Source: Rhynchopus euleeides | Lineage: Eukaryota > Euglenozoa > Diplonemea > Diplonemida > Diplonemidae | Assembly (NCBI GenBank): GCA_963210315.1 | Contig: OY723251.1 | Span: forward strand, 2,294,001 to 2,358,000 | Direction of reading: 5' to 3' | Length of the DNA: 64,000 bases | In this document: positions 1 to 9,551 of the stretch, one piece after another | Position numbering within the stretch: the first letter of the stretch is position 1 | How the letters are laid out: each line of letters begins with the position of its first letter | The notes under the pieces: generated by a model | The model's input: only the letters and a program-made list of their open reading frames with translations | Told to the model about the DNA's origin: nothing | The model's database searches: none | Made by a program: the position numbers and the translations under genes

Positions 1-1
1 C

Positions 2-472
2 CTGCCCGTGAACATCGAGGACGCGAAGGCGTACGAGTACGACGTCGCACAGTATCTCAGCACACTGACGAACACACTGGACCTCATCACCGACGGCGAA
101 CCCCCGAAGGAGGGCATCATCCGCATGCTGCACTCCAACATCAACCAGCTGACAGGGATTACGCAGCTGGGGCTGTACGGCCCGAAGCACCGGAGGGAGT
201 ACGTGGCGAGGGCTGAAATCATCGCGCCAAAGGATTTCTCGGAGACGGCCCAGCGGCGCCTGCTGAAAGGAGTGGCTGAAGAGGCAAAGAAGGAGGGGGA
301 GCACCGCGGACGGGACGGGGACAGGAGGGACCGTGACTACCGGAACTCACGCCAGCAGAGGTCCGTCCCGGCCCACAGCCGCGACAGGAAGCAGGCAGCA
401 CCACCTACGACTCGCGATCGTGACTGGGACAGAAAGGCGCCGGGCGGAAAGCCGGGAAAGGACCGGCAGTGA
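2..472 (+). CDS. gag-like basic protein, 5'-truncated by the window edge
   Basis: The open frame enters from the left edge and ends at a TGA at 470-472; its true start is outside the window. About 155 residues are visible. The first ~95 are a mixed, probably helical region. The rest is dominated by Arg, Asp, Gly and Lys, including RDRDWDRK-like runs, and is probably a nucleic-acid-binding tail. No zinc knuckle is visible. I infer a gag-like role only from its position directly before a YR and an RT. The downstream YR frame is the same frame: only the TGA and two sense codons separate this ORF from the opened YR frame at 479, so readthrough would give a gag-YR fusion. The stop is followed by C, a context known to be leaky in eukaryotes. 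Confidence 0.6.
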   Translation: MPVNIEDAKAYEYDVAQYLSTLTNTLDLITDGEPPKEGIIRMLHSNINQLTGITQLGLYGPKHRREYVARAEIIAPKDFSETAQRRLLKGVAEEAKKEGEHRGRDGDRRDRDYRNSRQQRSVPAHSRDRKQAAPPTTRDRDWDRKAPGGKPGKDRQ

Positions 473-508
473 CTGGCCTTGAGGCCGGTCCCTCCACCTC
501 CCGCACCG

Positions 509-1432
509 ATGCAGCGGGAAGCAACAGAACCCCCCCTGACAACAACTCAGCGAGAGAAGATTTTAAGATCGGCAAGGCAGACACTGGCGGACTGCCTCTC
601 GGAGTCATATTGGCGCAGCATCAGGAGCTGTTACAGACGGTACCGAAGGTTCAAGGAAAACTGGGAAAAGGGGAGGGGGCGGATCTCCCACGACATGGCA
701 ATCATCCTCTGGACGGCAAAACTCCGATGCATCGACTCGAGGACACGGAGCACAGCGCTGCAGTACACGGTCAACATCGGAGCGGCACTGAAGCGGTACG
801 AGGGGGTGCAGCTCGGGGAGAGCCAGGAACTCATGGATTACAGAAGGGGACTCAAGAAACAGGGTGCTCTGCGGGCCCAGCAGCAGAAGCCCCCTGCGAC
901 GGCCCCGGAGGTGGAAGACATCATCGAAGCGGAGAGGCGGAGTTTAGTACAGCTGGCCATCTCAATCTGCTGGGCGGGGGCGGCGCGTCTGGCAGACGTG
1001 CGGGGTTTGTTGGCGAAGGAGGTGCGTATCCGGGCGGACGGGGTGGTGGCGGTGCAGTGGTGCAACACAAAGGGGGACCCATGGAAGCTCGGTCGTTTCA
1101 CGGGTCTGGAGCTGCCACCAAAACAGCTCGGACGTCTCCGCCGCCTCCTGTCATCCACAACGAGCCCCCTGCAGTGCCTTTTCGAGGGGGTGTCTTACCA
1201 CAAGGTGGCGAGGGCGGTGAAACGCATCAACCCTGCTCTGACCCCACATTCACTACGTCGGGGAGCGATACATCATTTGGCCCTGCAGGGGACGCCGTTG
1301 GACGACATCCAAACACTGAGCAGACACGCAACAAAGGAGGCCATGTTGAGGTACTGCCCGACAGCGGCGCTGGAGCAGGTGTCACGCACGGCAGCCACGT
1401 CCCGAAAAATGCGCGGAACGGGGACACAGTGA
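509..1432 (+). CDS. tyrosine recombinase of the YR retrotransposon
   Basis: A phage-integrase-type tyrosine recombinase that should catalyse integration of a circular DNA intermediate. The full catalytic set is visible. Numbered from the ATG at 509, these are Arg160 in AARLADVRG, a Lys near 188-193 (CNTKGDPWK), His247 and Arg250 in HSLRRG, His273 in LSRHAT, and the nucleophile Tyr282 in MLRYCP. An N-terminal arm of ~140 residues (helical, basic) would be the core-binding domain. Length (307 aa) fits retroelement YRs. The first ATG is chosen, but the frame stays open back to the gag stop at 470-472, so expression by TGA readthrough is also possible. The stop at 1430-1432 overlaps the start of the RT frame. 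Confidence 0.85.
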   Translation: MQREATEPPLTTTQREKILRSARQTLADCLSESYWRSIRSCYRRYRRFKENWEKGRGRISHDMAIILWTAKLRCIDSRTRSTALQYTVNIGAALKRYEGVQLGESQELMDYRRGLKKQGALRAQQQKPPATAPEVEDIIEAERRSLVQLAISICWAGAARLADVRGLLAKEVRIRADGVVAVQWCNTKGDPWKLGRFTGLELPPKQLGRLRRLLSSTTSPLQCLFEGVSYHKVARAVKRINPALTPHSLRRGAIHHLALQGTPLDDIQTLSRHATKEAMLRYCPTAALEQVSRTAATSRKMRGTGTQ

Positions 1433-3174
1433 CCAATCACCTTCTGCGGGCAAAGATCCCCTCGCTGTCCTGGCTACCTAGAACGCGAAAGTACGTGAGG
1501 GACGGCAGCATTCCACCAGAGGGGTCACAGGAGCAGGTCGATGCCTCGGGTCTGCATGACGACACGTTTGGGCCTGGCCTGGACACGCTGTACGACGACT
1601 GCTTCGCAGTGAGGGTATCATCTCGGAGGGCGCGGCCCCCCGCCACTAGATCCACACCGGCGCCGGGCACGGACTACATCGCGCCGATCTGCAGCAGTTT
1701 CTTGAACCTCGACAGGCTGCGGGAGCTGGACACCACAGGGGAGCTTGACGGCGTCCTCGACATGATCACGGACCCCGCGGCATTCTACTCGAAGTTCATC
1801 CCGGGTGCCATCAAGCGGATTAAATCACAGCCCGACGCGTGCGACAAAGTCTCAAGACATCTGCGGACACACCTCAGCGCTTTGATCGGTTTCGAAGTCC
1901 TCGAGACCGCCCCGCAGAGTTTGGTGCTGCACGCATTCACAGTGCCAAAGAAGTCGGGGGGTTTGCGTTTCGTGCTGGATGGAAGACCACTCAACGCCCT
2001 CATGACGCACCCATTCGACATGCGCCTCCCTCCGATCACCGACGTGATAGATCAAATTACATCGCACAGCTGGGCAGCACTGGCTGATGGGAAGAGCTGG
2101 TTCTACCAGTTTCCCGTGCACCCGGAAATCCGCGAATACTTCGGGGTGAACGTGGGTGACCGTCGAGGGGATTATGTCCGCACACGTCTGAAAGCGTTGT
2201 GCATGGGGTGGTCATTCGCACCCTGCATCGCGCACCGCTCCGCCCGGGTCCTCCTGCCACAGGAAGAGGGGGCCACGTGGGTGGATAACTTCATTGTGTT
2301 GGGGGGGTCGGAGGAAGGAGTACAGAGTTCGTTTGACGCTTTCCTCCACCGGTGCGCCGAGACCAACGCTGTGATGAACCTCGATGACCCAGACTACGGG
2401 CACCCGGTGCAGCGATTCACCTCGTTCGGGATCGCGTTCGATCTGAGAAACCACCGCTACAGATCAGACGAATCATGGCTGGAGAAGTTCCTGTCGGGGA
2501 CAGAGTTGAGGGCAGTTGTCGGGGGGAAGCCCGCTACACCAAGAGAGATCTTCAAAGTCGTGGGGGGTTTGGTGTGGCATGCCTACACGACGAAGGCCCA
2601 CCTGTGTTTCCTCCCGTCAACCCTGACTTTCATGAAGGACATTGCAGCTGCCTCAGTCGATGACCGGGGCGCGTGGGATCGCCAGGTGGCGGTCCGACCC
2701 TCAGTGCGAGCCGAGATCAAGATGCGTACTCACCGCATGCGGGCCAACTTTTGGGTACTTCGACCGCCGACGGACGCAGTAACAGTGTGGTCTGACGCGT
2801 CATCGACGCGCTGGGGGGTTCTCATCGACACAGCCGCTCCGCTCGTGGCATACGAAGATTTCCAGGGGCCGAGTTCCGGGCACCACATATACCTGAAGGA
2901 GGCACACGCGGCGCGCCAGGCAGTACGCCTTACCGCCCTACACTATACGAACAAGCGGGTACGTCTGATGGTCGACAACCTACCCCTCGTGCACTCAATA
3001 CAGCGGGGGCATTCGTCATCGTTCGTGGCAAACGGAATACTTGCGGATCTCTTCACGGTTGCACAGGGCGCTGAGCTCTGCATCGAATGCATGTGGGTCC
3101 CAACTGATGAGCAGAAAGCAGATCAGTACACCCGGGGGTCGTCATCAGAGCACTACGTCCGCATTCCGCCCTAG
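1429..3174 (+). CDS. reverse transcriptase - RNase H of the YR retrotransposon
   Basis: Frame shifted relative to the YR ORF and overlapping its stop codon. The frame is open from 469, but the part before ~1430 is a shadow of YR. RT motifs in order: GLRFVLDGRPLN (fingers), LADGKSWFYQFPV (motif A aspartate, about 2086-2120), CMGWSFAP (motif B, about 2200), and WVDNF (motif C, about 2280) where the usual second Asp is Asn. RNase H follows: WSDASSTRWG, LKEAHAARQAV, RLMVDN and KADQYTRG supply the D-E-D-D set, ending at the stop at 3172-3174. No methionine lies near the beginning, so translation probably depends on the overlap (reinitiation or frameshift) or on an RNA-level start. The ~130 residues before the RT core are not recognisable. 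The Asp-to-Asn change is either lineage-specific or inactivating. Confidence 0.85.
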   Translation: MTNHLLRAKIPSLSWLPRTRKYVRDGSIPPEGSQEQVDASGLHDDTFGPGLDTLYDDCFAVRVSSRRARPPATRSTPAPGTDYIAPICSSFLNLDRLRELDTTGELDGVLDMITDPAAFYSKFIPGAIKRIKSQPDACDKVSRHLRTHLSALIGFEVLETAPQSLVLHAFTVPKKSGGLRFVLDGRPLNALMTHPFDMRLPPITDVIDQITSHSWAALADGKSWFYQFPVHPEIREYFGVNVGDRRGDYVRTRLKALCMGWSFAPCIAHRSARVLLPQEEGATWVDNFIVLGGSEEGVQSSFDAFLHRCAETNAVMNLDDPDYGHPVQRFTSFGIAFDLRNHRYRSDESWLEKFLSGTELRAVVGGKPATPREIFKVVGGLVWHAYTTKAHLCFLPSTLTFMKDIAAASVDDRGAWDRQVAVRPSVRAEIKMRTHRMRANFWVLRPPTDAVTVWSDASSTRWGVLIDTAAPLVAYEDFQGPSSGHHIYLKEAHAARQAVRLTALHYTNKRVRLMVDNLPLVHSIQRGHSSSFVANGILADLFTVAQGAELCIECMWVPTDEQKADQYTRGSSSEHYVRIPP

Positions 3175-3236
3175 ACTCCACCGGCCATCTAACAAAACGC
3201 GTGGCGTCCCTTGGCCCAAGGGCCCTCAGGGTCCTA

Positions 3237-3299
3237 GGTGGAAGCGATCAATGCAAAATTCATCTGAAAGGAAGACTCGAGAGACTGCTGCTGTATTTT
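3237..3299 (+). repeat. terminal repeat C (B1 position) of the autonomous YR element
   Basis: Starts GGTGGAAGCGATCAATGC and ends CTGCTGTATTTT. The same 62-63-bp unit recurs at 8848-8910, 20898-20960 and 21254-21315. The ~50 bp just before it (GGCGTCCCT...GGGTCCT) matches the sequence before repeat B in the E1 elements, tying both families together. Confidence 0.8.
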
Positions 3300-3540
3300 G
3301 GTAAAACACACCCCGTGTGGTAGAGAAAATACGGCAAGAGTCTCGGTGGGTCGGAAGAGCAGATGGTTCCCGCAACAGCTCCCGGGGAGCGGCGGGTATT
3401 TCGCATAGGATGCCGGATGTGTGAACACGTTTGTGCGGTTTGCCCTGTGTTGTGTGAACATATGTGTATGTGTGTGTGTATGCTCCACCCAACCCGACAC
3501 ATTTTCTGTACTTCAGACAGGTAAGGTCACTCGACACGCG
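3300..3540 (+). repeat. repeat D (A2 position) of the YR element, with spliced-leader-like motif
   Basis: Begins with the hairpin ACACACCCCGTGTGGT and ends in a TG-rich tract plus TTTTCTGTACTTCAGACAG followed by GTAAGG at 3502-3526, then a G run. A second copy lies at 20976-21218. It is the counterpart of repeat A in E1, which starts with a similar hairpin and carries a CTGCACTTCAG motif at the same relative place. Confidence 0.75.
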
Positions 3541-3663
3541 GGGGGGGGGGGTTTTTTGTTGTGTGTTTTTTCTGCCAGCCGACATCACTAGTGTTGCATT
3601 GGACGCTTCCACCTGTTGAACGGGCTCCACCTCTTGCACTTTGAAAACCCCCCCCCCATATTT

Positions 3664-3910
3664 TTTTTTGATTTGACAACTCCGGTTTGGTGTACCTCGA
3701 TGAGCTTACCTTACCTTGTCGTCGGACACAACATATCATCGTTGTCCCAAACCCCGTAACCCACGTGAAGTGGATCATCTGAAGTGCAGAATGAGGTGGA
3801 GCAGGTGGAGCACGAAACATAAGTAAACCATAGCAAGAGAGGCCAGCAGCAGTCCCGAGTCCATCGCGTTCCTCGTAGCATTTCCCGTACCACACAGGTG
3901 TGTTATGTGC
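3664..3910 (-). repeat. repeat A2 of E1-a
   Basis: ~246-bp unit starting GCACATAACACACCTGTGTGG on its own strand (here minus). It is identical by eye to copies at 8571-8816, 12314-12561, 16913-17157, 40028-40272, 43039-43283 and 47638-47882. Confidence 0.8.
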
Positions 3911-3970
3911 AAAATACTACGAGAAACACTTGGCCTCTATGCTGTGAGTGTTGCATTGGACGCTTCCACC
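3911..3970 (-). repeat. repeat B1 of E1-a
   Basis: 60-bp unit, on the minus strand GGTGGAAGCGTCCAATGC ... CGTAGTATTTT. A truncated B2 (only the first 24 bp) lies at 3590-3613. Other copies: 16853-16912, 17400-17459, 39916-39974, 40273-40332, 47578-47637 and 47936-47994. Confidence 0.8.
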
Positions 3971-6190
3971 CAGGACCCTTAGGACCCAAGGACTTAGGGA
4001 CGCCGCGCGAACGGTCTACTATTGAAGTGATCAGGCTCCGTCGCCCATCGTATGCATCCCTCCGATGGTAATGTACCGCTTTCTACGTTGTCACGAGCAC
4101 CTTGTACGGAAAACGATCGAACCTCACTCGCTGAGGGGATCCGCCTGCCTCGGCCGTGTGCCGCCGTCGTGTGGTCAGCCTCGTGATTCTTGGTGTGCCC
4201 TATCGACAACATGCCTGTCTCTCCAGTTGCCGCACCCGGCGAGAGAGTTGATGCGTCTCAACCCGGCGAAACTAAGGGGGCAAAGGTTGCACACAGCCCC
4301 GCCTGTGCTGCAACCACCCGCTCTTGGCTGACCCCCGACGTCTGGTGCGTTTCCCACTCCGGGTATTTGAATCCTCACCCTGTACCTCTTCGGGATCCTC
4401 CATCCCCTGGGGAACCCTTCCCCTCGAGGCTTCTTCACGTCTCCGACATATTGGTGTGTGCCCACATGACCCTTCTTCCTGACATCCTCGATGTCGTTTT
4501 GCACCCCGGGCGATGCACTGAGACGGCCGTATCCAGGTAGTCAGTGGCCATGCCCAGCCCCTCAGCGTGACAGTCCTCTGGTGCGCTCCCAGCACCACCA
4601 CCGCGACGCTCGTGCATATTCAGCCACCATGACCCGGCAGCTCTCGCCTGGGGACAGGGCTCGGCGGATCGAGAAATCACAGTCTGAAACTCGCCTCCCA
4701 GCTCCTCCGCAGCAGTCTACTGTCCGGCCGTCTTAAACTCTCGCCCTTCGGGAGCCCGGCCAACACCCGGTGCTTTCCGGCGTGATCTCGATCGCTCTGT
4801 GGCTCTCTGTGTCCTCTCCGGTCTTCGCTGGCTGCGAGCGAGTTGCGGGGTGAAGCCCAACGCGCCTCTTCATGGCGCACTGGAGACGCTGCATGGAGTG
4901 CCCAGGGGTAGGTGTGAGAGGTGCCGGCCCTTCTGGGTGAAAGAGGGCGATCGCGCGCACTGTCGTCTCCTGAACTCCGCTCGAGCGGTGGACAACACGT
5001 TCCTGCGGCCCCCTTCCCACTGGGCTGATCCCCACTGTACCTGCCCCATCGCCCGCCTCGTAGACAGCGCATCAAACGGAGGCCCTGTGGCCCCACGTGG
5101 CGTCGATTCAGTGGTAACGCCCGGACTCAGTGTGGAGGGCGTATTTCCCGGTGCGTGAGGAAATTCGAGGCCCTGGAGGTGTGGGCATGCCAGAAGGATT
5201 CTCGGAGTCGCCTTCTTAATGAGAGAGGTGAGTCCCCGCGGACCGGAGCTTGTCGCACGCTGCAGTCGCTGTTCGGGCTTGTCGAGTAGGCTGCTGGGTA
5301 CTCGGGAAGACTGGCCGACTGCCCCCCAACCTTGTGGAATGATCTCGGCCCGCTGCCATGGCTGCGGTTTCGGTGGACCCCCTCAGCGGCGGCACCGCTG
5401 ACACAGGCGATGCGGACGCGTCTCTCAGTCGCTGCTTCTTTTGCTCCCCGAGCAGTGCAGCTTGGGAGAGCGTCTCGGCTGTGTTGGATACCTGATCTCT
5501 GTGTATGTCCCACGGCACCTCGCAGGTGTCCAGTCAGCAGCTCCCCTTCCCTGCATGGAACTGTGAGGTCGTACGTCTCAACACCGGGCCACAGACGCCC
5601 GGAACTCCCCCTGACCCCTGTGAATAATGCAGGCTTGAATGTGTGTCCCCCGGCAGGGAGACTATGCTTCGACGGAGTATGCCCCGCTTGGGGCGTGTGC
5701 GGGCATCCGCTTGACGCCGGGGTGCGCGTAGTCGGCATTCGCGCAGATAAGCTGGGCACGACAGACGTGCCGGCTTCTCGGGGGCGTGTCCGGGGGCGTT
5801 GCATTGGTACACGAAAACTGTCGCCCTCGGAAAGCTCACGTCGCGTCACCGTGCTCGAGCTGGATCTGGCAGGCTGTGTGTGACAGGCCACCCTTCCGCC
5901 TTCAGGTGCCGTCGCTCGGGCAAAAAAGGTGTATTTCTCAATCAAGAGAGTATGCCCCTCACGATTGTGGCACGATTGTGTCTCCCCGGGTCAGGCTCGG
6001 TATTCCAGTCGAAAGCGTAAATGCCCCTCGGCACTGTGCTGGGCGGGGTTGTGTCTCGGTCAGGAGAGGAGGTGCCCCTCAGGCAAAATCCTGCGTCTCG
6101 CGGTCGGGAGTGAGTGCCCCTCGGCAGGAATGTGTCTCGGCCAGGTGTCCCTCAGGCAGGGAATGTAATGTCTCGGCCCGGTGTCCCTCG
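3971..6190 (-). other. unique internal region of E1-a, no recognisable gene
   Basis: About 2.2 kb, repeated in the other E1 copies. Several overlapping open frames of 80-270 codons exist on both strands, but none has a recognisable domain and frames overlap without a clear winner. The 5' ~150 bp (about 6000-6190) holds degenerate copies of the TGCCCCTCGGGCA word. Decayed gag-like remnants cannot be excluded. Confidence 0.5.
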
Positions 6191-6194
6191 GGCA

Positions 6195-6650
6195 TGAATG
6201 TGCGTCTTGGCCAGGTGCCCCTCAGGCAGGGTGCCCCGTAGGCGGAAGTGTATGTCGCGGCCAGATGCCCCTCAGGCAGGGTGCCCCGTAGGCGGAAATG
6301 TATGTCTTGACCAGGTGCCCCTCGGGCAGGGTGCCTCGTAGGCGGAAGTGTATGTCTTGGCCAGGTGCCCCTCGGGCAGGGTGCCTCGTAGGCGGAAGTG
6401 TATGTCTTGGCCAGGTGCCCCTCGGGCAGGGTGCCTCGTAGGCAGAGGTGTCTGTCTTGGCCAGGTGCCCCTCGGGCAGGGTGCCTCGTAGGCAGAGGTG
6501 TCTGTCTTGGCCAGGTGCCCCTCGGGCAGGGTGCCCCGTAGGCGGAAGTGTGTGTCTTGACCAGGTGCCCCTCGGGCAGGGTGCCTCGTAGGCGGAAATG
6601 TATGTCTTGGCCAGGTGCTCCTCAGGCAGGGTGCCCCGCAAGCGTAAGCT
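6195..6650 (+). repeat. minisatellite P2, 50-bp period
   Basis: About nine 50-bp units of the type GTGCCTCGTAGGCGGAAGTG followed by TATGTCTTGGCCAG and GTGCCCCTCGGGCAGG, with single-base variants. Each unit holds the dyad TGCCCCTCGGGCA. Reading frames through it give a repeated peptide that I consider an artefact. Confidence 0.85.
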
Positions 6651-7258
6651 GTAGGTATGTCGTGGCCAGGTGCCCCTCAGGCAGGTAATGTCTCGGCGAG
6701 ATGCCCCTCGGGCAGGAAAAATGCGTCTCGGCTAGGTGCCCCTCAGGCAGAAGTGGGTGTCTCGGTCCGATGCTCCTCGGCAAGATCGTGTCTCGGTCAG
6801 GAAAGTAGGAGTTGGATATCACTGACGTCACTTTGCTGCATCAGTATCGACCCATTTATCAGCACCCGACTGTTGCTCTTGGTCCCGCCTTTGTCAGCGC
6901 CTCTGTGACGGAACCTCCAGCTGAAGTATGCGTTTGGAAACCTTGAGCGCGATCAAGCGTGAAGCAGGTTTTCGGCGAGGCGCGGTGATAGTCTCGATGG
7001 CTGATGGGAATGTCCTCAATCCGCTGCGGCCACGGGCGCAGCGCTGTCCCGCTGTCACGTTCATAAGCGGCGGAGGACCACCTTGAACACCACGGCGTCA
7101 TCATCCCCATCTTTTTGCGCCCCTCCTTCGTGCTGATCCCCCCGTGCACCTCGCCGTCATTTATTAGAACCAGTGCGTGGGGGTGTTGTTGTCCTCAACC
7201 GCGGCTTCGGCCCTCTTGAGACCTGACACGAGCATGGTGTGAGGGTCGTCTTCTCGGT
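6651..7258 (+). other. inter-array spacer of E1-a
   Basis: About 600 bp between the two minisatellites, holding degenerate repeat units up to ~6800 and then ~350 bp of unique sequence. A 96-codon minus-strand open frame (6859-7149) is conserved in the other copies, but the copies are too similar for that to mean selection. No domain recognised. Confidence 0.4.
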
Positions 7259-8430
7259 CGGGATTTGGTGCCCCTCGGGCAAGATTGTGTATCTCTCGGT
7301 CGGGAGAGCGGGTGCCCCTCGGGCAAAATTTTTGTCTCGGTCAGGAGAACAGGTGCCCCTCGGGCGAGATGCTGCGTCTCTCGGTCGGGAGAGTGGGTGC
7401 CCCTCGGGCATAGTTTTGTCTCGGTCAGGATAACGGGTGCCCCTCGGGCAAAACTGCGTGTCTCTCGGTCGGGAGAGTGAGTGCCCCTCGGGCAGAATAT
7501 TGTCTCGGTCAGGAGAACAGGTGCCCCTCGGGCGAGATGCTGCGTCTCTCGGTCGGGAGAGTGGATGCCCCTCGGGCAGAATATTGTCTCGGTCAGGAGA
7601 ACAGGTGCCCCTCGGGCAAGACTGCGTGTCTCTCGGTCGGGAGAGTGGGTGCCCCTCGGGCAAAATTTTTGTCTCGGTCAGGAGAACAGGTGCCCCTCGG
7701 GCGAGATGCTGCGTCTCTCGGTCGGGAGAGTGGATGCCCCTCGGGCAGAATATTGTCTCGGTCAGGAGAACAGGTGCCCCTCGGGCAAGACTGCGTGTCT
7801 CTCGGTCGGGAGAGTGGGTGCCCCTCGGGCAAAATTTTTGTCTCGGTCAGGAGAACAGGTGCCCCTCGGGCGAGATGCTGCGTCTCTCGGTCGGGAGAGT
7901 GGGTGCCCCTCGGGCAGAATATTGTCTCGGTCAGGAGAACAGGTGCCCCTCGGGCAAGACTGCGTGTCTCTCGGTCGGGAGAGTGGGTGCCCCTCGGGCA
8001 AAATTTTTGTCTCGGTCAGGAGAACAGGTGCCCCTCGGGCGAGATGCTGCGTCTCTCGGTCGGGAGAGTGGATGCCCCTCGGGCAGAATATTGTCTCGGT
8101 CAGGAGAACAGGTGCCCCTCGGGCAAGACTGCGTGTCTCTCGGTCGGGAGAGTGGGTGCCCCTCGGGCAAAATTTTTGTCTCGGTCAGGAGAACAGGTGC
8201 CCCTCGGGCGAGATGCTGCGTCTCTCGGTCGGGAGAGTGGGTGCCCCTCGGGCAGAATATTGTCTCGGTCAGGAGAACAGGTGCCCCTCGGGCAAAACTG
8301 CGTGTCTCTCGGTCGGGAGAGTGAGTGCCCCTCGGGCAGAATATTGTCTCGGTCAGGAAACCAGGTGCCCCTCGGGCAAGACTGCGTGTCTCTCGGTCAG
8401 GAGAGTGGGTGCCCCTCGGGCAGGGTAGAA
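7259..8430 (+). repeat. minisatellite P1, ~42-bp basic unit in a 169-bp higher-order repeat
   Basis: Alternating units with the core TGCCCCTCGGGC followed by GTCTCGGTCAGGAGAACA or GTCTCTCGGTCGGGAGAG. Blocks repeat exactly every 169 bp (four basic units), seen as identical 79-residue minus-strand frames at 7593, 7762 and 7931. The array is ~1.17 kb here but only ~0.68 kb in E1-b and E1-d. Confidence 0.85.
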
Positions 8431-8570
8431 TGCTGCGTCTCTCGGACGGTCAGATCGTGTGTCCCTCAGTCAGGAGAGGAGGTCTCGGTCGCTAAAAACG
8501 CGCCCCCTCGGGCAGAGTGGTTGTGTCATCGCTGTTGTGTCACACCAATTGCCTCTCGGGCGGTGTGTCT

Positions 8571-8816
8571 TTTTTGATTTGACAACTCCGGTTTGGTGTA
8601 CCTCGATGAGCTTACCTTACCTTGTCGTCGGACACAACATATCATCGTTGTCCCAAACCCCGTAACCCACGTGAAGTGGATCATCTGAAGTGCAGAATGA
8701 GGTGGAGCAGGTGGAGCACGAAACATAAGTAAACCATAGCAAGAGAGGCCAGCAGCAGTCCCGAGTCCATCGCGTTCCTCGTAGCATTTCCCGTACCACA
8801 CAGGTGTGTTATGTGC
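8571..8816 (-). repeat. repeat A1 of E1-a
   Basis: 5' direct repeat of the element on the minus strand. It matches A2 at 3664-3910 and borders minisatellite P1. Confidence 0.8.
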
Positions 8817-8847
8817 AAAAAAAAACGCGTGACGAGTGACGGGTTGA

Positions 8848-8910
8848 GGTGGAAGCGATCAATGCAAAAATCATCTGAAAGGAAGACTCGAGAGACTGCT
8901 GCTGTATTTT
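8848..8910 (+). repeat. solo repeat C
   Basis: 63-bp GGTGGAAGCGATCAATGC ... GTATTTT unit, as at 3237-3299, lying 32 bp beyond the E1-a 5' end. No D repeat follows it. Confidence 0.75.
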
Positions 8911-9551
8911 CTGAGATTCTGTCCGGGTACTACTTTTTGGCCAGAGGAGGCCGGGGCCAAGAGCACAGTGCCCTGCCCCAGGCATTAGCCCGATGAACCT
9001 GTTGAGCACAAGGTGCACGTTGCCTACATGCGGCGTGCGACTACGGAGCAGAATCAGCTGTTCACTACTGTGGCCTCCGGCGGCTGGGGGGCTCCGCCCC
9101 CCAGACCCCCCCTGTGGCATGTGCCTGTCCAGAACCAAGTCCGCAAGGGCAACCTGCGATGCTTTCAGCACCACCACGCTCTCAAGAACGCCTCATCGAC
9201 TAGCTCCTTCGCGTTGACGACAAGGATCGCGCTCCTCTCGGACCTGGCAGCGGCGGCGAGGTCAGTCCCCCGCAGAGGAGCCACCCATCCCAGTTGTGAG
9301 TGGCGTGGGGTGGGGTGTTGTGGGCAGGGAAAGCCCTTCCATTTGGGGAAATGGCCGAAATTTTACCCCCGATTACCCCCGGTTTTCGGCGCGCAGCCCG
9401 GAACCCTATCTTTTACCCTGCTCTTGTTGCTGTCTTTTTTTTGCGTGTATCCGGTTCGTTTGTTGTATCCTCTATTTGTGGAGGCACACCACACGCACGC
9501 AGGGCACTTGATCCACACAAGCTACATCTACTACACACGATACGCACGGAG
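8911..9551. other. 5' flank of the LPMO gene
   Basis: No gene seen. It contains a GC-rich hairpin repeat (9058-9112), then a pyrimidine-rich stretch near 9410-9475 (runs of T and CT) about 80-130 bp before the start codon. That stretch could serve as a trans-splice acceptor tract; the exact AG is not determined. Confidence 0.4.
9058..9112 (+). repeat. GC-rich hairpin repeat
   Basis: TTCACTAC then GTGGCCTCCGGCGGC and TGGGGGGCTCCGCCCCCCA, followed by GACCCCCC. Other copies are at 39671-39725, 48185-48239 (inverted), 59585-59641 and 59722-59781. The inner part forms a perfect hairpin. Confidence 0.75.

Larger units (their letters stand above)
1..3565 (+). mobile_element. 3' part of an autonomous tyrosine-recombinase retrotransposon (VIPER/TATE/DIRS-like)
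   Basis: Three consecutive ORFs encode a gag-like basic protein, a tyrosine recombinase and an RT-RNase H, followed by a 63-bp terminal repeat (C, 3237-3299) and a ~240-bp repeat (D, 3300-3540). YR placed before RT-RNase H is the order I know from kinetoplastid VIPER/TATE elements; classical DIRS and Ngaro have YR last. The 5' end lies outside the window. The right end is cut by the minus-strand E1 element starting near 3590. The ORFs are not broken by stops, so the copy may be recent. Confidence 0.8.
3590..8816 (-). mobile_element. E1 element copy a (non-autonomous, split direct repeats)
   Basis: Read on the minus strand: A1 (8816-8571), minisatellite P1, a ~600-bp spacer, minisatellite P2, ~2 kb of unique DNA, B1 (3970-3911), A2 (3910-3664), a poly-T/poly-C linker and a truncated B2 (3613-3590). 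This A1 ... B1-A2-B2 layout is the split-direct-repeat structure of Ngaro/PAT/VIPER-type YR elements. No protein is recognisable; the long open frames are repeat artefacts. It is near-identical, in inverted orientation, to 12314-17459, except for repeat copy number. Confidence 0.75.

Noticed and set aside
469-1428. The upstream 320 codons of the RT frame as an extra protein domain
   Set aside because: They overlap the tyrosine recombinase, which has all catalytic residues; this frame has no recognisable motif there.
4355-4390. tRNA T-arm-like ATTTGAATCC in E1
   Set aside because: No accompanying A and D boxes or acceptor stem nearby.
6195-8430. CRISPR-like array
   Set aside because: Spacers are themselves repeats with a higher-order period; no unique spacers, no cas genes, and the genome is eukaryotic.
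7437-8577. Repetitive 300-370-codon frames in the P1 minisatellite
   Set aside because: Repeat artefact: overlapping frames, different in each E1 copy according to copy number.
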